Shown one piece after another: positions 29,614-39,342 of a stretch of 64,000 nucleotides of DNA. The stretch is from Vibrio sp. Of7-15 (lineage in GTDB: Bacteria > Pseudomonadota > Gammaproteobacteria > Enterobacterales > Vibrionaceae). Numbering within the stretch: position 1 is the first letter of the stretch; the number at the start of each line of letters is the position of its first letter. The position numbers were made by a program, and so were the translations under genes. The stretch is from assembly GCF_022347565.1 (NCBI RefSeq), contig NZ_JAKRGH010000024.1:1-64000 (forward strand), read 5' to 3'. The notes under the pieces are model-generated. The model saw nothing but the letters and a program-made list of their open reading frames with translations. It searched no databases and was not told where the DNA came from.

Positions 29614-30189
29614 ATGGGTGTGACCAATTTATTTCGAAAGAAAGATCGCTCTGCCTCGGTCAATAATGATATGGATAAGCAAAGGCGATACGAAGCTCTG
29701 GTACGAGCTTGGCATCGAGACTTATACCGTTACGCTTATTGGCTGTGTAAAGATCAGCATATTGCTGAAGATCTTGTACAAGAAACTTGCCTTAGAGCGT
29801 GGCGCTCTCTCGACAGTTTACAAGATGAAAAGGCAGCTAAATCATGGCTGATAACTATTCTGCGTCGCGAAAATGCACGTAGATTCGAACGAAAACAGCT
29901 CGAATTAGTTGATATAGAAGACCATCCTGTGGAAGATAGCTCGTATACGGGGAACGAGCAATCTATGGAGCAGCAATGGCTTCATAAACAAATCATGTCT
30001 TTAGCAGCTGAATATCGAGAGCCATTAGTACTACAAGTCATCGCTGGTTTTAATGGCGATGAGATTGCGAGTATTTTAGGTTTGAACCGTAACACGGTAA
30101 TGACACGTTTATTTAGAGCTCGTAATCAACTCAAAGATCAAATGGAACAGAAGCATTCACAGAGAGGTCAACAAAATGGACGATCTTGA
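29614..30189 (+). CDS. ECF-like RNA polymerase sigma factor
   Basis: Sigma-70 family factor of 191 aa with regions 2 and 4 only. Region 2 is about 30-100 (YRYAYWLCKDQHIAEDLVQETCLRAWRSL, with the DLVQET core); region 4 is about 125-180 (EPLVLQVIAGFNGDEIASILGLNRNTVMTRLFRARNQL, a helix-turn-helix). I chose the ATG preceded by AAGGA at 7 bases; an earlier in-frame ATG lacks a site. It overlaps the next gene by 14 bases, so it is coupled to its probable regulator. It sits between fadIJ and two fadL genes, suggesting a role in lipid or envelope response, but no target promoter can be read. The same gene pair lies beside fad genes in other Vibrio (family knowledge). Confidence 0.85.
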   Translation: MGVTNLFRKKDRSASVNNDMDKQRRYEALVRAWHRDLYRYAYWLCKDQHIAEDLVQETCLRAWRSLDSLQDEKAAKSWLITILRRENARRFERKQLELVDIEDHPVEDSSYTGNEQSMEQQWLHKQIMSLAAEYREPLVLQVIAGFNGDEIASILGLNRNTVMTRLFRARNQLKDQMEQKHSQRGQQNGRS

Positions 30190-30895
30190 ATTTCGTCGAC
30201 GTCTTCTGGCCGACCCTAACGATAAGAGTACGGATATTCTTAACGCGCTTGAAGGAAGCAGCCAGAACCGTCAGTTCGTTGATGAGTTGCAGCAATTAGA
30301 TAACCAAATTGAACAAGCACTCAGAATTGATGTGCCAGACGACTTAGCTGACCGCATACTATTTAATCAAGTAAGTGACCAGCCACAGCCTGTTAAAGCA
30401 CCACGTAAACATTTGGCTATCGCAGCTTCGGTGGCCTTCTTCTGTGGGCTTTTACTCGGTCAAACCAACTGGCAAGAACAAATTCTGCCAACGGCACAAG
30501 CAAGCATGTCAGACACAGCATTGACACATGTGTATGACGAAGCCCCATTTGTTAATCTTGTGGATGAGGCTGTCTCTCTTGCGCAGGTCAATGCGAAATT
30601 AGCACCTTTTGGTAAAGAGTTTAGCCGTGATTTACCTGGTCATATTTACTATGTAAACCACTGTGCATTTGGCAACATGAATGCCCTGCATGTAGTTATG
30701 CAAGGTGAGAAAGGCAAAATCACCATCTTTGTCGTACCAGAGAAAAGTCAAAACGAATATGACTTTAATGATGCACAGATGAAAGGCACTGTTATTCCAC
30801 TGCAAAAAGCCAGCATGATTGTTGTTGGTGAACAGCAAGAAGATATAAAGCCTGTTGTTGATAGCCTGATGGATAACCTAAACCTTCAAGCCTAG
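30176..30895 (+). CDS. DUF3379 membrane protein, probable anti-sigma factor
   Basis: 239 aa. The N-terminal acidic cytoplasmic part (1-75) begins MDDLEFRRRLLADPND; one membrane helix at about 79-98 (LAIAASVAFFCGLLLG); the rest is periplasmic, with a HCAFGNMNALHVVMQGEKG stretch. The layout equals that of anti-sigma factors and the gene overlaps the sigma gene by 14 bases, so an anti-sigma role is inferred; the domain family itself is uncharacterised. Two Cys are present, one (in the membrane helix) and one in HCAF, so a zinc-binding anti-sigma motif is absent. Confidence 0.8.
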   Translation: MDDLEFRRRLLADPNDKSTDILNALEGSSQNRQFVDELQQLDNQIEQALRIDVPDDLADRILFNQVSDQPQPVKAPRKHLAIAASVAFFCGLLLGQTNWQEQILPTAQASMSDTALTHVYDEAPFVNLVDEAVSLAQVNAKLAPFGKEFSRDLPGHIYYVNHCAFGNMNALHVVMQGEKGKITIFVVPEKSQNEYDFNDAQMKGTVIPLQKASMIVVGEQQEDIKPVVDSLMDNLNLQA

Positions 30896-30920
30896 CTTCT
30901 TTGCTTTAACCTACCTATAT

Positions 30921-30955
30921 AAAGCGCTTTAGCCTTCGGTTAAGGCGCTTTCTCT
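30921..30955 (+). terminator. Terminator after the sigma/DUF3379 operon
   Basis: Long stem (30921-30934 with 30938-30951) around a TTC(G) loop, followed by TCTCT. T run is modest but the stem is strong. Confidence 0.85.
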
Positions 30956-31058
30956 ATACACAATTCACCGCACTTATCAAAGCAAGAGCACACATACATA
31001 CACTTATAACTATTTTGTTACAACTTAATGCTAGTTCATGCATTTTAGACGATTTTAG

Positions 31059-31075
31059 GCAATGGTCGGATTTCT
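31059..31075. promoter_or_regulatory. FadR-like site upstream of the first fadL
   Basis: Contains TGGTCGGA (31063-31070), identical to the left half and core of the FadR consensus; the right half is degenerate. It lies about 100 bases before the ATG, near a possible -10 TACAAT at about 31094. A separate palindrome TGACAAAAATGTCA is at 31110-31123. Confidence 0.45.
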
Positions 31076-31161
31076 CATTATTAGAACAACCACTACAATC
31101 GCGCAGCTTTGACAAAAATGTCAGCGATATAAATAAACCAAATATAAAATTGGAAATAATA

Positions 31162-32475
31162 ATGATGAACAAGAAGCGTCTGTTTCAAAAAACTGTTTTA
31201 GCGGCAGCTATTACTTTAACCACTCAACAAGCAGTGGCCGCTGGTTTTCAGCTAAATGCCCAATCTGCAACTGGCCTAGGCCGTGCTTTTGCTGGTGATG
31301 CTGTGATTGCAGATAATGCTTCTGTGATGGCGCGTAACCCTGCTGCAATGGCTCTATTCGATGAAATGTCGATGTCACTTGGTTTTGTAATGATCGACTC
31401 TCAGATCGAAGTGAAAGATGCGAAATATAGCCAAACTAACAACTTACCCTCGGCACATCCTTTATCCATAGATTACAGCTCCCAATCCAACTACGATAAT
31501 GCTGGTGACACTTCTTTTGTTCCAAATATCCACCTAATAGTTCCTATTAATGAGAAACTAGCATGGGGGGTCAACTTATACTCTAACTTCGGCACAAAAA
31601 CCGAATTTGATAATTCATTTGTAGCATCTGAATACGGTGGCTTAACTGACGTTAAAAGCATGAATTTAGGTGCTAGTCTTTCGTACCGCCTAAATGAACA
31701 ATGGAGTATCGGCGGGGGATTAGACCTTGTATACGGTAAAGGTAAGCTTGAAAGAGATATAACTATACAGGCACCAGCTGTAGCTGGAGGACCAGCTGAA
31801 AGTACAGCATTGAAAGCAGATGCTGATGGCTTTGCTCTTGGCTTTAATCTCGGCACTGTTTATGAGCTAAATGAAAGAAATAGATTTGGTTTATCATATC
31901 GCCATAGCCCAAGACTGGAAGCTGAAGGTGACGTTTCATATGCAGGAACCGAATATAAAGGTGATACTCTTTATATGCCACTACCAGATATGGCTGAGTT
32001 TTCTGGCTATCACCGAATTGAAAATTCTAAGCTTGCAGTTCATTACTCTGTTCAATGGATTGGCTGGTCTGCATTCGACAAACTTGAGAGTGAAAAAACT
32101 CAAGCTGGTGGTTCATTAAATGATTATAAATGGCAAAATGGTATGCACTACTCAATTGGTAGTACTTACTACTTAAATAAAGACTGGGAACTTCGCGCCG
32201 GTTACATGTATGACACCAGTGCTCAAGATCAAGTAACCTCAGTTTCAGTACCAGACTCTGATCGTCAATGGTTCTCAGCAGGCTTTAGTTACCACTTGGA
32301 TAGTAAATCAACCATTGATTTTGGTGCAACTTATCTATTAGGAGAAGATGTAAACGTAAAAGAAACATCTTCTGTTCCAACTGGCACTGCTTTAGGTACT
32401 GTTGAGACCCAGTTTACAGGTACAACACGTGCCAACGCGGTATTATTAGGCCTACAGTACAGCCGTAGCTTCTAA
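31162..32475 (+). CDS. FadL-family outer membrane fatty acid transporter (copy 1)
   Basis: Outer-membrane beta-barrel for long-chain fatty acid uptake, 437 aa with the chosen start (GGA 7 bases before ATG). Signal peptide 1-26 ends AVA; mature protein starts AGFQLNAQSATGLGRAFAG, the FadL hatch. RNPAAM (about 55) is the conserved NPA region. C-terminal strand ends with YSRSF, an aromatic terminal residue for BAM recognition. Fourteen-strand barrel expected by family. Follows the sigma/DUF3379 pair; an upstream FadR-like site suggests control by fatty acids. Specificity may differ from copy 2. Confidence 0.9.
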   Translation: MMNKKRLFQKTVLAAAITLTTQQAVAAGFQLNAQSATGLGRAFAGDAVIADNASVMARNPAAMALFDEMSMSLGFVMIDSQIEVKDAKYSQTNNLPSAHPLSIDYSSQSNYDNAGDTSFVPNIHLIVPINEKLAWGVNLYSNFGTKTEFDNSFVASEYGGLTDVKSMNLGASLSYRLNEQWSIGGGLDLVYGKGKLERDITIQAPAVAGGPAESTALKADADGFALGFNLGTVYELNERNRFGLSYRHSPRLEAEGDVSYAGTEYKGDTLYMPLPDMAEFSGYHRIENSKLAVHYSVQWIGWSAFDKLESEKTQAGGSLNDYKWQNGMHYSIGSTYYLNKDWELRAGYMYDTSAQDQVTSVSVPDSDRQWFSAGFSYHLDSKSTIDFGATYLLGEDVNVKETSSVPTGTALGTVETQFTGTTRANAVLLGLQYSRSF

Positions 32476-32500
32476 GTAATCGCCTAGAATAAATATGCTT

Positions 32501-32528
32501 AAAGGGTTGGCTTCGGTCAGCCCTTTTT
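32501..32528 (+). terminator. Terminator after fadL copy 1
   Basis: Stem AAAGGGTTGGC with GTCAGCCCTTT (one or two wobbles) around a TTCG tetraloop, then TTTTT. Confidence 0.92.
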
Positions 32529-32731
32529 CATACCTCGTATTCTTACCGTTGACCTATATTCACTCATTTTGAGCGTACACATGCTCTCTGAACTCCCTGA
32601 TTAACACTACAAGTGTTCGCTGAAACCAACTGTTAACCCCATGTTAAATGTATAAAAGTTAGATTATTTGACTCCCGATTAACCAGATATTTATTTTTCT
32701 CACTAAATAATCTATTTTTACCGATTAAAAA

Positions 32732-32759
32732 TTGAAGTTATTACTCTAATTATTATCAT
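32732..32759 (+). promoter_or_regulatory. Candidate promoter for fadL copy 2
   Basis: TTGAAG (32732-32737), 16-base spacer, TATCAT (32754-32759). The rest of the 325-base gap (32476-32800) holds the previous terminator and AT-rich sequence; nothing else was recognised in it. Confidence 0.4.
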
Positions 32760-32800
32760 AAACGCATTAGATTCCCTAAAACTCAGCGAACACCATAATA

Positions 32801-34141
32801 ATGTTTAAGCGTAAAACAAAACTTTCCCAAGCAGTCACTCTTAGCTTATTAAGCCTATCTGTTAGCTCAACAGTCAACGCAGCAGGCTTCCAACTGGCAG
32901 AATATTCAGCAACTGGCCTTGGCCGTGCGTACGCAGGCGAAGCCGCAATAGCAGACAACGCAGGTTCACAATGGCGCAACCCTGCTATGATGACCTACCT
33001 AAAAGGCACACAGGTATCCGTAGGCGCGATTTATGTTGATCCAAATGTAGATGTCGATGGAACGGTTACCTATACCGACTACAGCACAGGTACACCTAAT
33101 CAAACAAAATCAGCTTCGTCTTCTGATTTTGCAAATAGCGCCGTGATCCCTAATATTTACCTAAGCCACCAATTAAATGACAACATTGTGCTTGGTTTAG
33201 CGGCTGGCACTAACTACGGTATGGAAACCGACCTAGGTAAAGATTTTTCTGCATCACACTTTGGTAACGAAGCCAGTGTTATCACTAAAGAAATCAATGC
33301 CAATATTGCGTATAAACTCAATGATGCATTCAGCCTTGGTGGCGGACTTCGCTACGTAATTGGGGAAGGTAGCTTTGGGGCAACAACCCCTAGCCACTTA
33401 CCATCGACTCCAACACACATTGGAGGAGGTAACTTCCTTCCAGCCGCAGGCACTACCCTGAAATACATGGAAGGTGACGACACTTCTTATGGCTGGCAAG
33501 TAGGTGCTGCATGGCAAGTCAATGATGATCATCGTATTGGCTTTGCTTATAAATCAGAAGTACTACTTGAGCTTGAAGGTCATGCTGAAGGAGCTGGTTT
33601 TGGACTTGCCACTGGCGCTCAAAAAAACGGTAAGATGGACTTAACCCTACCTGCAACAGCGGAATTGGCAAGCTACCACCAATTAACAGAAAAGCTAGCC
33701 ATACACGCAAGCTTCAACTGGACAGATTGGAGCAGCTTCGAAAAACTGGAAGCTGAATTTGCAGATGGCCCTTCAATGGTAAAAGTTGAAAACTGGGAAG
33801 ACAACTACCGTCTAGCACTGGGTACAACTTACCAGCTAGACAATAAATTAGTTGTTCGTGGTGGTATTGCTTACGATACTTCAGCGGTAAATGACAAAAA
33901 CCGTACAATTACAATCCCAGAAACTGACCGTCTATGGTTCAGTGCGGGTGCTGGCTACCAGTGGTCAGAGCAACTAACTCTTGATGCTGGTGTTACTTAC
34001 ATAGCAGCTAAAGATGCTGACATTAAAGAGTCTCGTGGTTATGCATCTGATGATGAAGCGCAAGCAGTTGGCGGACAATTTGTTGGAACAACAACAGGTC
34101 ATATCTGGCTAGTTGGTGTTCAAGCGAGCTACACTTTCTAA
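32801..34141 (+). CDS. fadL: FadL-family outer membrane fatty acid transporter (copy 2)
   Basis: 446 aa outer-membrane beta-barrel. Signal peptide 1-27 ends VNA; mature start AGFQLAEYSATGLGRAYAG; WRNPAMM (about 57-63). C-terminal end VQASYTF with terminal Phe. Hatch sequence is closer to the enteric FadL pattern (AYxGEAAIADNAG) than copy 1. No strong ribosome site before the ATG. Tandem paralogues: both share the plan but have different loops and separate terminators, so they are regulated separately. Confidence 0.9.
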   Translation: MFKRKTKLSQAVTLSLLSLSVSSTVNAAGFQLAEYSATGLGRAYAGEAAIADNAGSQWRNPAMMTYLKGTQVSVGAIYVDPNVDVDGTVTYTDYSTGTPNQTKSASSSDFANSAVIPNIYLSHQLNDNIVLGLAAGTNYGMETDLGKDFSASHFGNEASVITKEINANIAYKLNDAFSLGGGLRYVIGEGSFGATTPSHLPSTPTHIGGGNFLPAAGTTLKYMEGDDTSYGWQVGAAWQVNDDHRIGFAYKSEVLLELEGHAEGAGFGLATGAQKNGKMDLTLPATAELASYHQLTEKLAIHASFNWTDWSSFEKLEAEFADGPSMVKVENWEDNYRLALGTTYQLDNKLVVRGGIAYDTSAVNDKNRTITIPETDRLWFSAGAGYQWSEQLTLDAGVTYIAAKDADIKESRGYASDDEAQAVGGQFVGTTTGHIWLVGVQASYTF

Positions 34142-34162
34142 GTCTAGGTAGACTTAAATAAT

Positions 34163-34197
34163 AAAGGGGATGCTATCAATACATCCCCTTTCTCTTT
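34163..34197 (+). terminator. Terminator after fadL copy 2
   Basis: Ten-bp perfect stem AAAGGGGATG/CATCCCCTTT (34163-34172 with 34182-34191), then CTCTTT. Confidence 0.85.
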
Positions 34198-34226
34198 ATT
34201 ACAAAGCCAATTTGTCAACTTAATCG

Positions 34227-35009
34227 CTATTCATCAATCTCATCTAAGAAATCATCAAGCATGGCTTCTTCTTCTGGGTCTTCTTCTTGCACAACACCAG
34301 CTTTAAAGTCTTGTCGCTGAATATAAGCATCACGCGTTAACGCATAAGGATCTGGAGAAGCTTCTAACAATGGCTCTTGAGAAACTAAAGCAGCACGCGA
34401 TTCCATGCCTTCTAGCGCCCATTTACCAAGACCTTGCCAAAAATTTAAATATGTCAGAGGAACATACAAGCCATCAACAGTATCCGTTAAATTACGTACG
34501 GTGGTTGGGCCATAGCCTGGAACCATTAAATAAGGTCCATGCCCCACTCCATGACTTCCTAATGCATCACCAAAAGCAACATTGTCTTTTTTGGTAATTT
34601 CTGCTGCAGTTGCAATATCAATCACACCACCTAAACCGAAGAAAGTATTGATCCAGAAACGATTAAAATGCAAAACAGCGTCTTTACCATTTCCCATTAA
34701 AATACTGTTAACCATACTTGATGGTTCATCTAGGTTAGCTAAGAAGTTACTGATCATCTCTCTCGCTGGATCAGGTACATAATTAACATAACCAAGAGAA
34801 ACTGGACGTACAAGGTATGGGTCTAGTATCTCGTAGTTAAAATCCCACATGACACGGTTAAAGCCTTCAAGTGGATCATTCTCATGTGAAATCTCTACAC
34901 TTTCGGCTTTATTGTCAGATGCTTGTGCTTGCCCCTCATCTTGTGGAGTTTGAGCACAACCGACCATCCCTATTGCTAATACAAGCACTACCCATAACTG
35001 TTTTTTCAC
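34227..35009 (-). CDS. mlaA: Outer membrane lipoprotein MlaA (VacJ)
   Basis: Removes misplaced phospholipid from the outer leaflet of the outer membrane, passing it to MlaC. 260 aa from the GTG start (GGTAG 6 bases upstream). Lipobox VGC with Cys18. Conserved VacJ blocks: DPLEGFNRVMWDFNYEILDPYLVRP (about 47-71), FWINTFFGLGGVIDIATAAE, and GHGPYLMVPGYGPTTVRN. A strongly acidic C-terminal tail (EEDPEEEAMLDDFLDEIDE) follows. Monocistronic; its partner mlaBCDEF genes are not here. Confidence 0.94.
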   Translation of the reverse strand: MKKQLWVVLVLAIGMVGCAQTPQDEGQAQASDNKAESVEISHENDPLEGFNRVMWDFNYEILDPYLVRPVSLGYVNYVPDPAREMISNFLANLDEPSSMVNSILMGNGKDAVLHFNRFWINTFFGLGGVIDIATAAEITKKDNVAFGDALGSHGVGHGPYLMVPGYGPTTVRNLTDTVDGLYVPLTYLNFWQGLGKWALEGMESRAALVSQEPLLEASPDPYALTRDAYIQRQDFKAGVVQEEDPEEEAMLDDFLDEIDE

Positions 35010-35047
35010 AATCAACTACCAAGCAACGTTTATTTTATTATAAATAT

Positions 35048-35076
35048 AAAATAGGCCGGATAGCCCGGCCTATTTT
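35048..35076. terminator. Bidirectional terminator after the ccm operon
   Basis: Perfect 12-bp stem AAAATAGGCCGG (35048-35059 with 35065-35076), 5-base loop, T-rich on the minus strand. It ends ccmI and insulates mlaA. Confidence 0.85.
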
Positions 35077-35099
35077 GACTTGTGTTCAATTATACCTAA

Positions 35100-36320
35100 T
35101 TAGTATTGATTATCGATCACTAACGTTACTGGTTCACCAATTGAAACAACGCTACTTTCACCATACCAATCACCAGTTTTAGTCGATACATTACCATCGG
35201 TATCAATACGAGCTCGTACCATTAGTGTCTCTAAACTAGACAGAGCACGCTCAGGGATCATGCTGTTTGTATCATCTAGGCTGATTGTTAATGGGAATGA
35301 CTCTAGCGGCAAACGAACCGCCGCTACTGGCATTGGTGCTCCATTAGCAGGGTGCACAGACACAATCACAACACCTTGTTCTGGCAACTGAACATTACTA
35401 CCAAGATTCACCGTCACTGGTACTGACAGTTCAGACGCATCAGGTGCATTAATACGCGATAAAGCACGCTCAATACTACGCTCTAGCATTTCAGCTCTTG
35501 GATCTTCAGGGCCAATCAAATCACGCATTAAAGACCAAGCTTCTGCTGCCACTTGATATTCGTTTCGTTCAAACGCATCAAACGCCAGTAAAGACAAAGC
35601 ACGAATGTTAGTGCGATCTTTAGCAATAATGCGGCGTAACATTTGACGAGCTTGCTCAGCTTCAGCATCTTCACCTGTTAGCATTAAGGCTTGAGCATAA
35701 CCGAGTTGAATATCAGGGTTGTGTGGTTCTAATTTATAGGCTTTTTTCATTGCCCCCGCAGACGTTTCAATATCGCGATTTGCCATACCGATACGGCCTA
35801 ATAGTAACCACCCCATGGCATCATCAGGGTTGTTATGCAATTTAGTACGCAGAGCCAAAGTTAGATCTAACATTTCATCATCTGTTAGCTCAGCCCCTTG
35901 TGGAACCATTAACTTTTTAGATAATGCAGGTAAGTTACCCGACACTTCATGCCAGGCTTGAATTTTATCGATATTGCCGAACTTAAAATAAAAGCTATAA
36001 GTAATAGCCAGAAAGATAATCACAGCTGGTGCAATCATCATTTTGGCATTGAGACCATTTGATACACTGGCTTGGCTCTTTTCAGGAATATCATCAAGTA
36101 ATGACTGCTTTAACTCAGTAATTAACTCAGCTTGATCATTCACTAAACCTTCTGAAGTTTCCTCTTCCAGTTCAGATAAACGGTCTTTATAAAACGCTTT
36201 ATTTAGCTCATCACGACGAGTCGCATCGCTATCTTGATCTCGAACTTTCCATAATGGCAGAACAATAACCACGATCCCTAGCACTGTCAGTACTAGAGTT
36301 GACATCCAAAACAAGGTCAT
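35100..36320 (-). CDS. ccmI: Cytochrome c maturation protein CcmI
   Basis: Apocytochrome c chaperone of the heme ligation complex. 406 aa. Two N-terminal membrane helices (about 5-25 and 95-112) with a cytoplasmic loop between, then periplasmic TPR repeats (about 130-290; LGRIGMANRDIETSAGAMKKAYKLEP and following) and a beta-rich C-terminal domain. Overlaps ccmH by 4 bases (ATGA), last gene of the operon. Confidence 0.92.
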   Translation of the reverse strand: MTLFWMSTLVLTVLGIVVIVLPLWKVRDQDSDATRRDELNKAFYKDRLSELEEETSEGLVNDQAELITELKQSLLDDIPEKSQASVSNGLNAKMMIAPAVIIFLAITYSFYFKFGNIDKIQAWHEVSGNLPALSKKLMVPQGAELTDDEMLDLTLALRTKLHNNPDDAMGWLLLGRIGMANRDIETSAGAMKKAYKLEPHNPDIQLGYAQALMLTGEDAEAEQARQMLRRIIAKDRTNIRALSLLAFDAFERNEYQVAAEAWSLMRDLIGPEDPRAEMLERSIERALSRINAPDASELSVPVTVNLGSNVQLPEQGVVIVSVHPANGAPMPVAAVRLPLESFPLTISLDDTNSMIPERALSSLETLMVRARIDTDGNVSTKTGDWYGESSVVSIGEPVTLVIDNQY

Positions 36321-36802
36321 TTGTTCACCTTCCCATCTTCTTTTTCTTCATCTAATAGGGCTTTTAAACGCGCTTCATGCTCTGCATCCCAATCCTCTTG
36401 GTCTTTTAGCTGTGCTTTACTTTTACGGCTTCTTAAGAAAATAAAAGTAAAACCAAATACAACCACAGACAAAGGGCCAAGCCATAAAATAAGCGTCGCA
36501 GGCGTCATAGGAGGATCATAAGTAACAAAGTTTCCGTAACGTGCGATCATATAATCAATGATCTCACCTTCCGACTTACCTTCTTTTGTCATCTCATAGA
36601 CTTTCTGACGCAAGTCTTGTGCAAGTTCAGCATTTGAATCAGCAATCGTATTATTCTGACATTTCGGGCAACGGATTGTATTGCCCAACTCTTTAAACTG
36701 CTGCTCCTGCTCTGGTGTATCAAACTCATACACATCAATTGCAGCGTACGCTGGCAAAATAACTAAGAAAGCACTCAAAAGTAAAGTGGCTAATCGTTTC
36801 AT
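36317..36802 (-). CDS. ccmH: Cytochrome c maturation thiol-disulfide protein CcmH
   Basis: Periplasm-facing thioredoxin-like protein that reduces the apocytochrome heme-binding cysteines. 161 aa; signal peptide 1-21; active site Cys45 and Cys48 in IRCPKCQNNTI; three-helix domain; C-terminal membrane helix (about 102-122). Single-domain form, with CcmI as a separate gene. Overlaps ccmG by 4 bases. Confidence 0.94.
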   Translation of the reverse strand: MKRLATLLLSAFLVILPAYAAIDVYEFDTPEQEQQFKELGNTIRCPKCQNNTIADSNAELAQDLRQKVYEMTKEGKSEGEIIDYMIARYGNFVTYDPPMTPATLILWLGPLSVVVFGFTFIFLRSRKSKAQLKDQEDWDAEHEARLKALLDEEKEDGKVNK

Positions 36803-37356
36803 GATTTAGCCTCCTCATTCAGCTTGTCAAAAATCGGCTTCAGAGTTTCATTCCAATTACGATCATTCACATCTCCTACATGGCGGTAGCGAATAACGCC
36901 GTTAGCATCAATAAGGAAAGTTTCTGGTGCACCGTATACGCCTAAATCTAGGCCTAACATACCATCACCATCAAACAAGCTGATCAAATATGGATTACCT
37001 AAATCATTTAGCCAACCCACCGCTTTTAATCGCTCATCTTTATAGTTCAAACCGATAATCTTAACGCCCTGGCTTGCCAAGTTATTTAGATACTGATGCT
37101 CGGCATAACATGTTGGACACCACGTTGCCCAAACATTAAGAAGAAGTGGTTCGCCTTTAAAGATATCTTGATCATAAAGCTTACCGGCTTCCGTTAAGTC
37201 CTCTAAACGAAACTCAGGGACAGGCTTACCTAATAGCACCGACTCCAATTTAGTCGGATCATCGCCATCTGAGTTTCGACTCAATTGAGTACCAAACACC
37301 GCAACTAAAGCGATAAAAAGAATTAATGGTGCGAAAAGAATACTCTTATTCATCAC
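36799..37356 (-). CDS. ccmG: Thiol:disulfide interchange protein CcmG/DsbE
   Basis: Membrane-anchored periplasmic thioredoxin that keeps CcmH or apocytochrome c reduced. 185 aa, N-terminal helix 5-22, active site WATWCPTC with Cys80 and Cys83, cis-Pro in GAPETFLID (about 143). The Glu in the APET segment is typical for CcmG. It starts directly after ccmF. Confidence 0.95.
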   Translation of the reverse strand: MMNKSILFAPLILFIALVAVFGTQLSRNSDGDDPTKLESVLLGKPVPEFRLEDLTEAGKLYDQDIFKGEPLLLNVWATWCPTCYAEHQYLNNLASQGVKIIGLNYKDERLKAVGWLNDLGNPYLISLFDGDGMLGLDLGVYGAPETFLIDANGVIRYRHVGDVNDRNWNETLKPIFDKLNEEAKS

Positions 37357-39342
37357 TTATGCCTCTTTTACTGTCTTCGTTGCATCAATAGCGCCTTTTT
37401 TTGCACTTTTTCGGAAACGGTAACGCTTATCCGAAATGGCGAGAGCACCACCAATTGCCATGAACAAAGAGCCAGCCCAGATCCAACGCACGAACGGTTT
37501 GTAATAAATACGTACAGCCCATGACTTGTTATCATCTAAACGTTCACCCATCGCAATATACAAGTCACGAGTTAGACCACGATCAATAGCCGCCTCTGTC
37601 ATCATAGAACGAGCTGTTGTATAGAAGCGTTTTTCAGCATGTAAGGTGTTTACGTATTTACCATTCTCAGTGATTTTAAAATCAGCAATATAACCGTCGT
37701 AGTTAGGGCCGTCTTTATCACGTACACCTGCAAAGTAGAATTGATAACCTTCAATAACAATCGCTTCACCTGGTGCCAAGCGAACGTCTTTTTCGATGCT
37801 GTAGTTTTGCACCATCGCGATACCAATGACAGTAACAGCCATACCAACATGTGCAAACATCATTGCCCAGTGGCTACGGCCTAAGTTTTTCACACCTGTC
37901 GAAAAATCATGGCGATGTGTTGCACGCTCGTATAATTCAAAACCATGTAGAGAAATAATCCATAGCGCCATCATCCAGCCAAGCATTGCCATGAATTGGA
38001 ATTCGTTTGAGAAAATCCATACGAAAAATGCACTTAGTGGCACAGTAATAGCACCAGAGATCATCATTTGCTTACTGATACTTGAAAGCTTGTCACGCTT
38101 CCAGCGAATCAGAGGGCCAATACCTAACAAGAAGGCAAATGGGATCATCAACCAAGTAAATAAAGTATTAAAGAATGGTGCACCAATAGAAACCGAGCCC
38201 AACCCAATTTGTTTATGTACCAGTGGCAGCAAAGTACCAACTAACACAACAACTAAGGCAGCAACTAGCAAAACGTTATTTGCTAATAGGATATTTTCAC
38301 GTGAAAAGAGGCTGAAATTACCGCGCACACGTACTGCAGAACTCTTCAATGCAAACAGCAACAAAGAGCCGCCAATAACAAATACGAGGAAGCCTAAAAT
38401 AAACATACCGCGTGATGGATCTGAGGCAAAAGCATGCACAGAAACCAAAATGCCAGAACGTACAAGGAACGTACCTAATAAACTAAGCGAGAATGCAGAA
38501 ATCGCCAGTAATACTGTCCATGCTTTAAAAGTACCGCGTTTTTCTGTTACCGCCAATGAGTGCATCAGTGCAGTACCAGCTAGCCAAGGCATGAATGATG
38601 CGTTTTCTACTGGATCCCAAAACCACCAGCCACCCCAGCCAAGTTCATAGTAAGCCCACCACGAACCTAGAGCGATACCAACCGTTAAGAAAACCCAAGC
38701 GGCGATTGTCCAAGGACGAGACCAACGAGCCCAAGCAGTATCAAGACGACCTGTCATTAGAGAGGCAATAGCAAATGAAAACGCTACTGAGAACCCCACG
38801 TAACCCATGTACAGCATTGGTGGGTGAATAATCAAGCCTGGGTCTTGTAGTAACGGGTTTAAATCTCGGCCATCAATCGGGAAGAAAGGCAGAGTTCTTA
38901 AAAATGGGTTAGAAGTTACGATAATAAACAGTAAGAAGCCAACCGTGATTAACCCCATTATCGCTAATACACGAGCAACCGACTCTTGTGGCATCCCACG
39001 ACTAAAGGTTGCTACGGCTACAGTCCAAGCAGCTTGAATTAACACCCAGAGTAACAGAGAACCTTCATGTGCTCCCCATACAGCGGTTAAGCGGTAATAC
39101 CAAGGTAGTTGGCTATTAGAGTTGCTCGCAACATACTGAAGCGTGAAGTCATTAACATAAAATGACCACATAAGAATCAAAAATGAAAGCAACAGCATGA
39201 TAAACATACCCCATGATAACGGACGTGCCGTCTGCATCATGGCAACATTGCCTTTGCTTGCTCCATAAAGAGGGAAAAAGCTCAGTAAAACAGCTAACCC
39301 CAATGAAGCAATTAGTGCAAAGTGACCAAATTCAGCGATCAT
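37357..39342 (-). CDS. ccmF: Heme lyase subunit CcmF
   Basis: Integral membrane core of the cytochrome c heme ligase. 661 aa, about 15 membrane segments. The WWD signature ([18 protein letters not shown]) lies near 225-243, facing the periplasm. Conserved periplasmic His residues are expected as heme ligands. Overlaps ccmE by 4 bases. A long open frame on the opposite strand is a shadow. Confidence 0.96.
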   Translation of the reverse strand: MIAEFGHFALIASLGLAVLLSFFPLYGASKGNVAMMQTARPLSWGMFIMLLLSFLILMWSFYVNDFTLQYVASNSNSQLPWYYRLTAVWGAHEGSLLLWVLIQAAWTVAVATFSRGMPQESVARVLAIMGLITVGFLLFIIVTSNPFLRTLPFFPIDGRDLNPLLQDPGLIIHPPMLYMGYVGFSVAFSFAIASLMTGRLDTAWARWSRPWTIAAWVFLTVGIALGSWWAYYELGWGGWWFWDPVENASFMPWLAGTALMHSLAVTEKRGTFKAWTVLLAISAFSLSLLGTFLVRSGILVSVHAFASDPSRGMFILGFLVFVIGGSLLLFALKSSAVRVRGNFSLFSRENILLANNVLLVAALVVVLVGTLLPLVHKQIGLGSVSIGAPFFNTLFTWLMIPFAFLLGIGPLIRWKRDKLSSISKQMMISGAITVPLSAFFVWIFSNEFQFMAMLGWMMALWIISLHGFELYERATHRHDFSTGVKNLGRSHWAMMFAHVGMAVTVIGIAMVQNYSIEKDVRLAPGEAIVIEGYQFYFAGVRDKDGPNYDGYIADFKITENGKYVNTLHAEKRFYTTARSMMTEAAIDRGLTRDLYIAMGERLDDNKSWAVRIYYKPFVRWIWAGSLFMAIGGALAISDKRYRFRKSAKKGAIDATKTVKEA

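Noticed and set aside
37826-38650. 274-codon plus-strand open frame
   Set aside because: Fully antisense to ccmF, a clear conserved gene.
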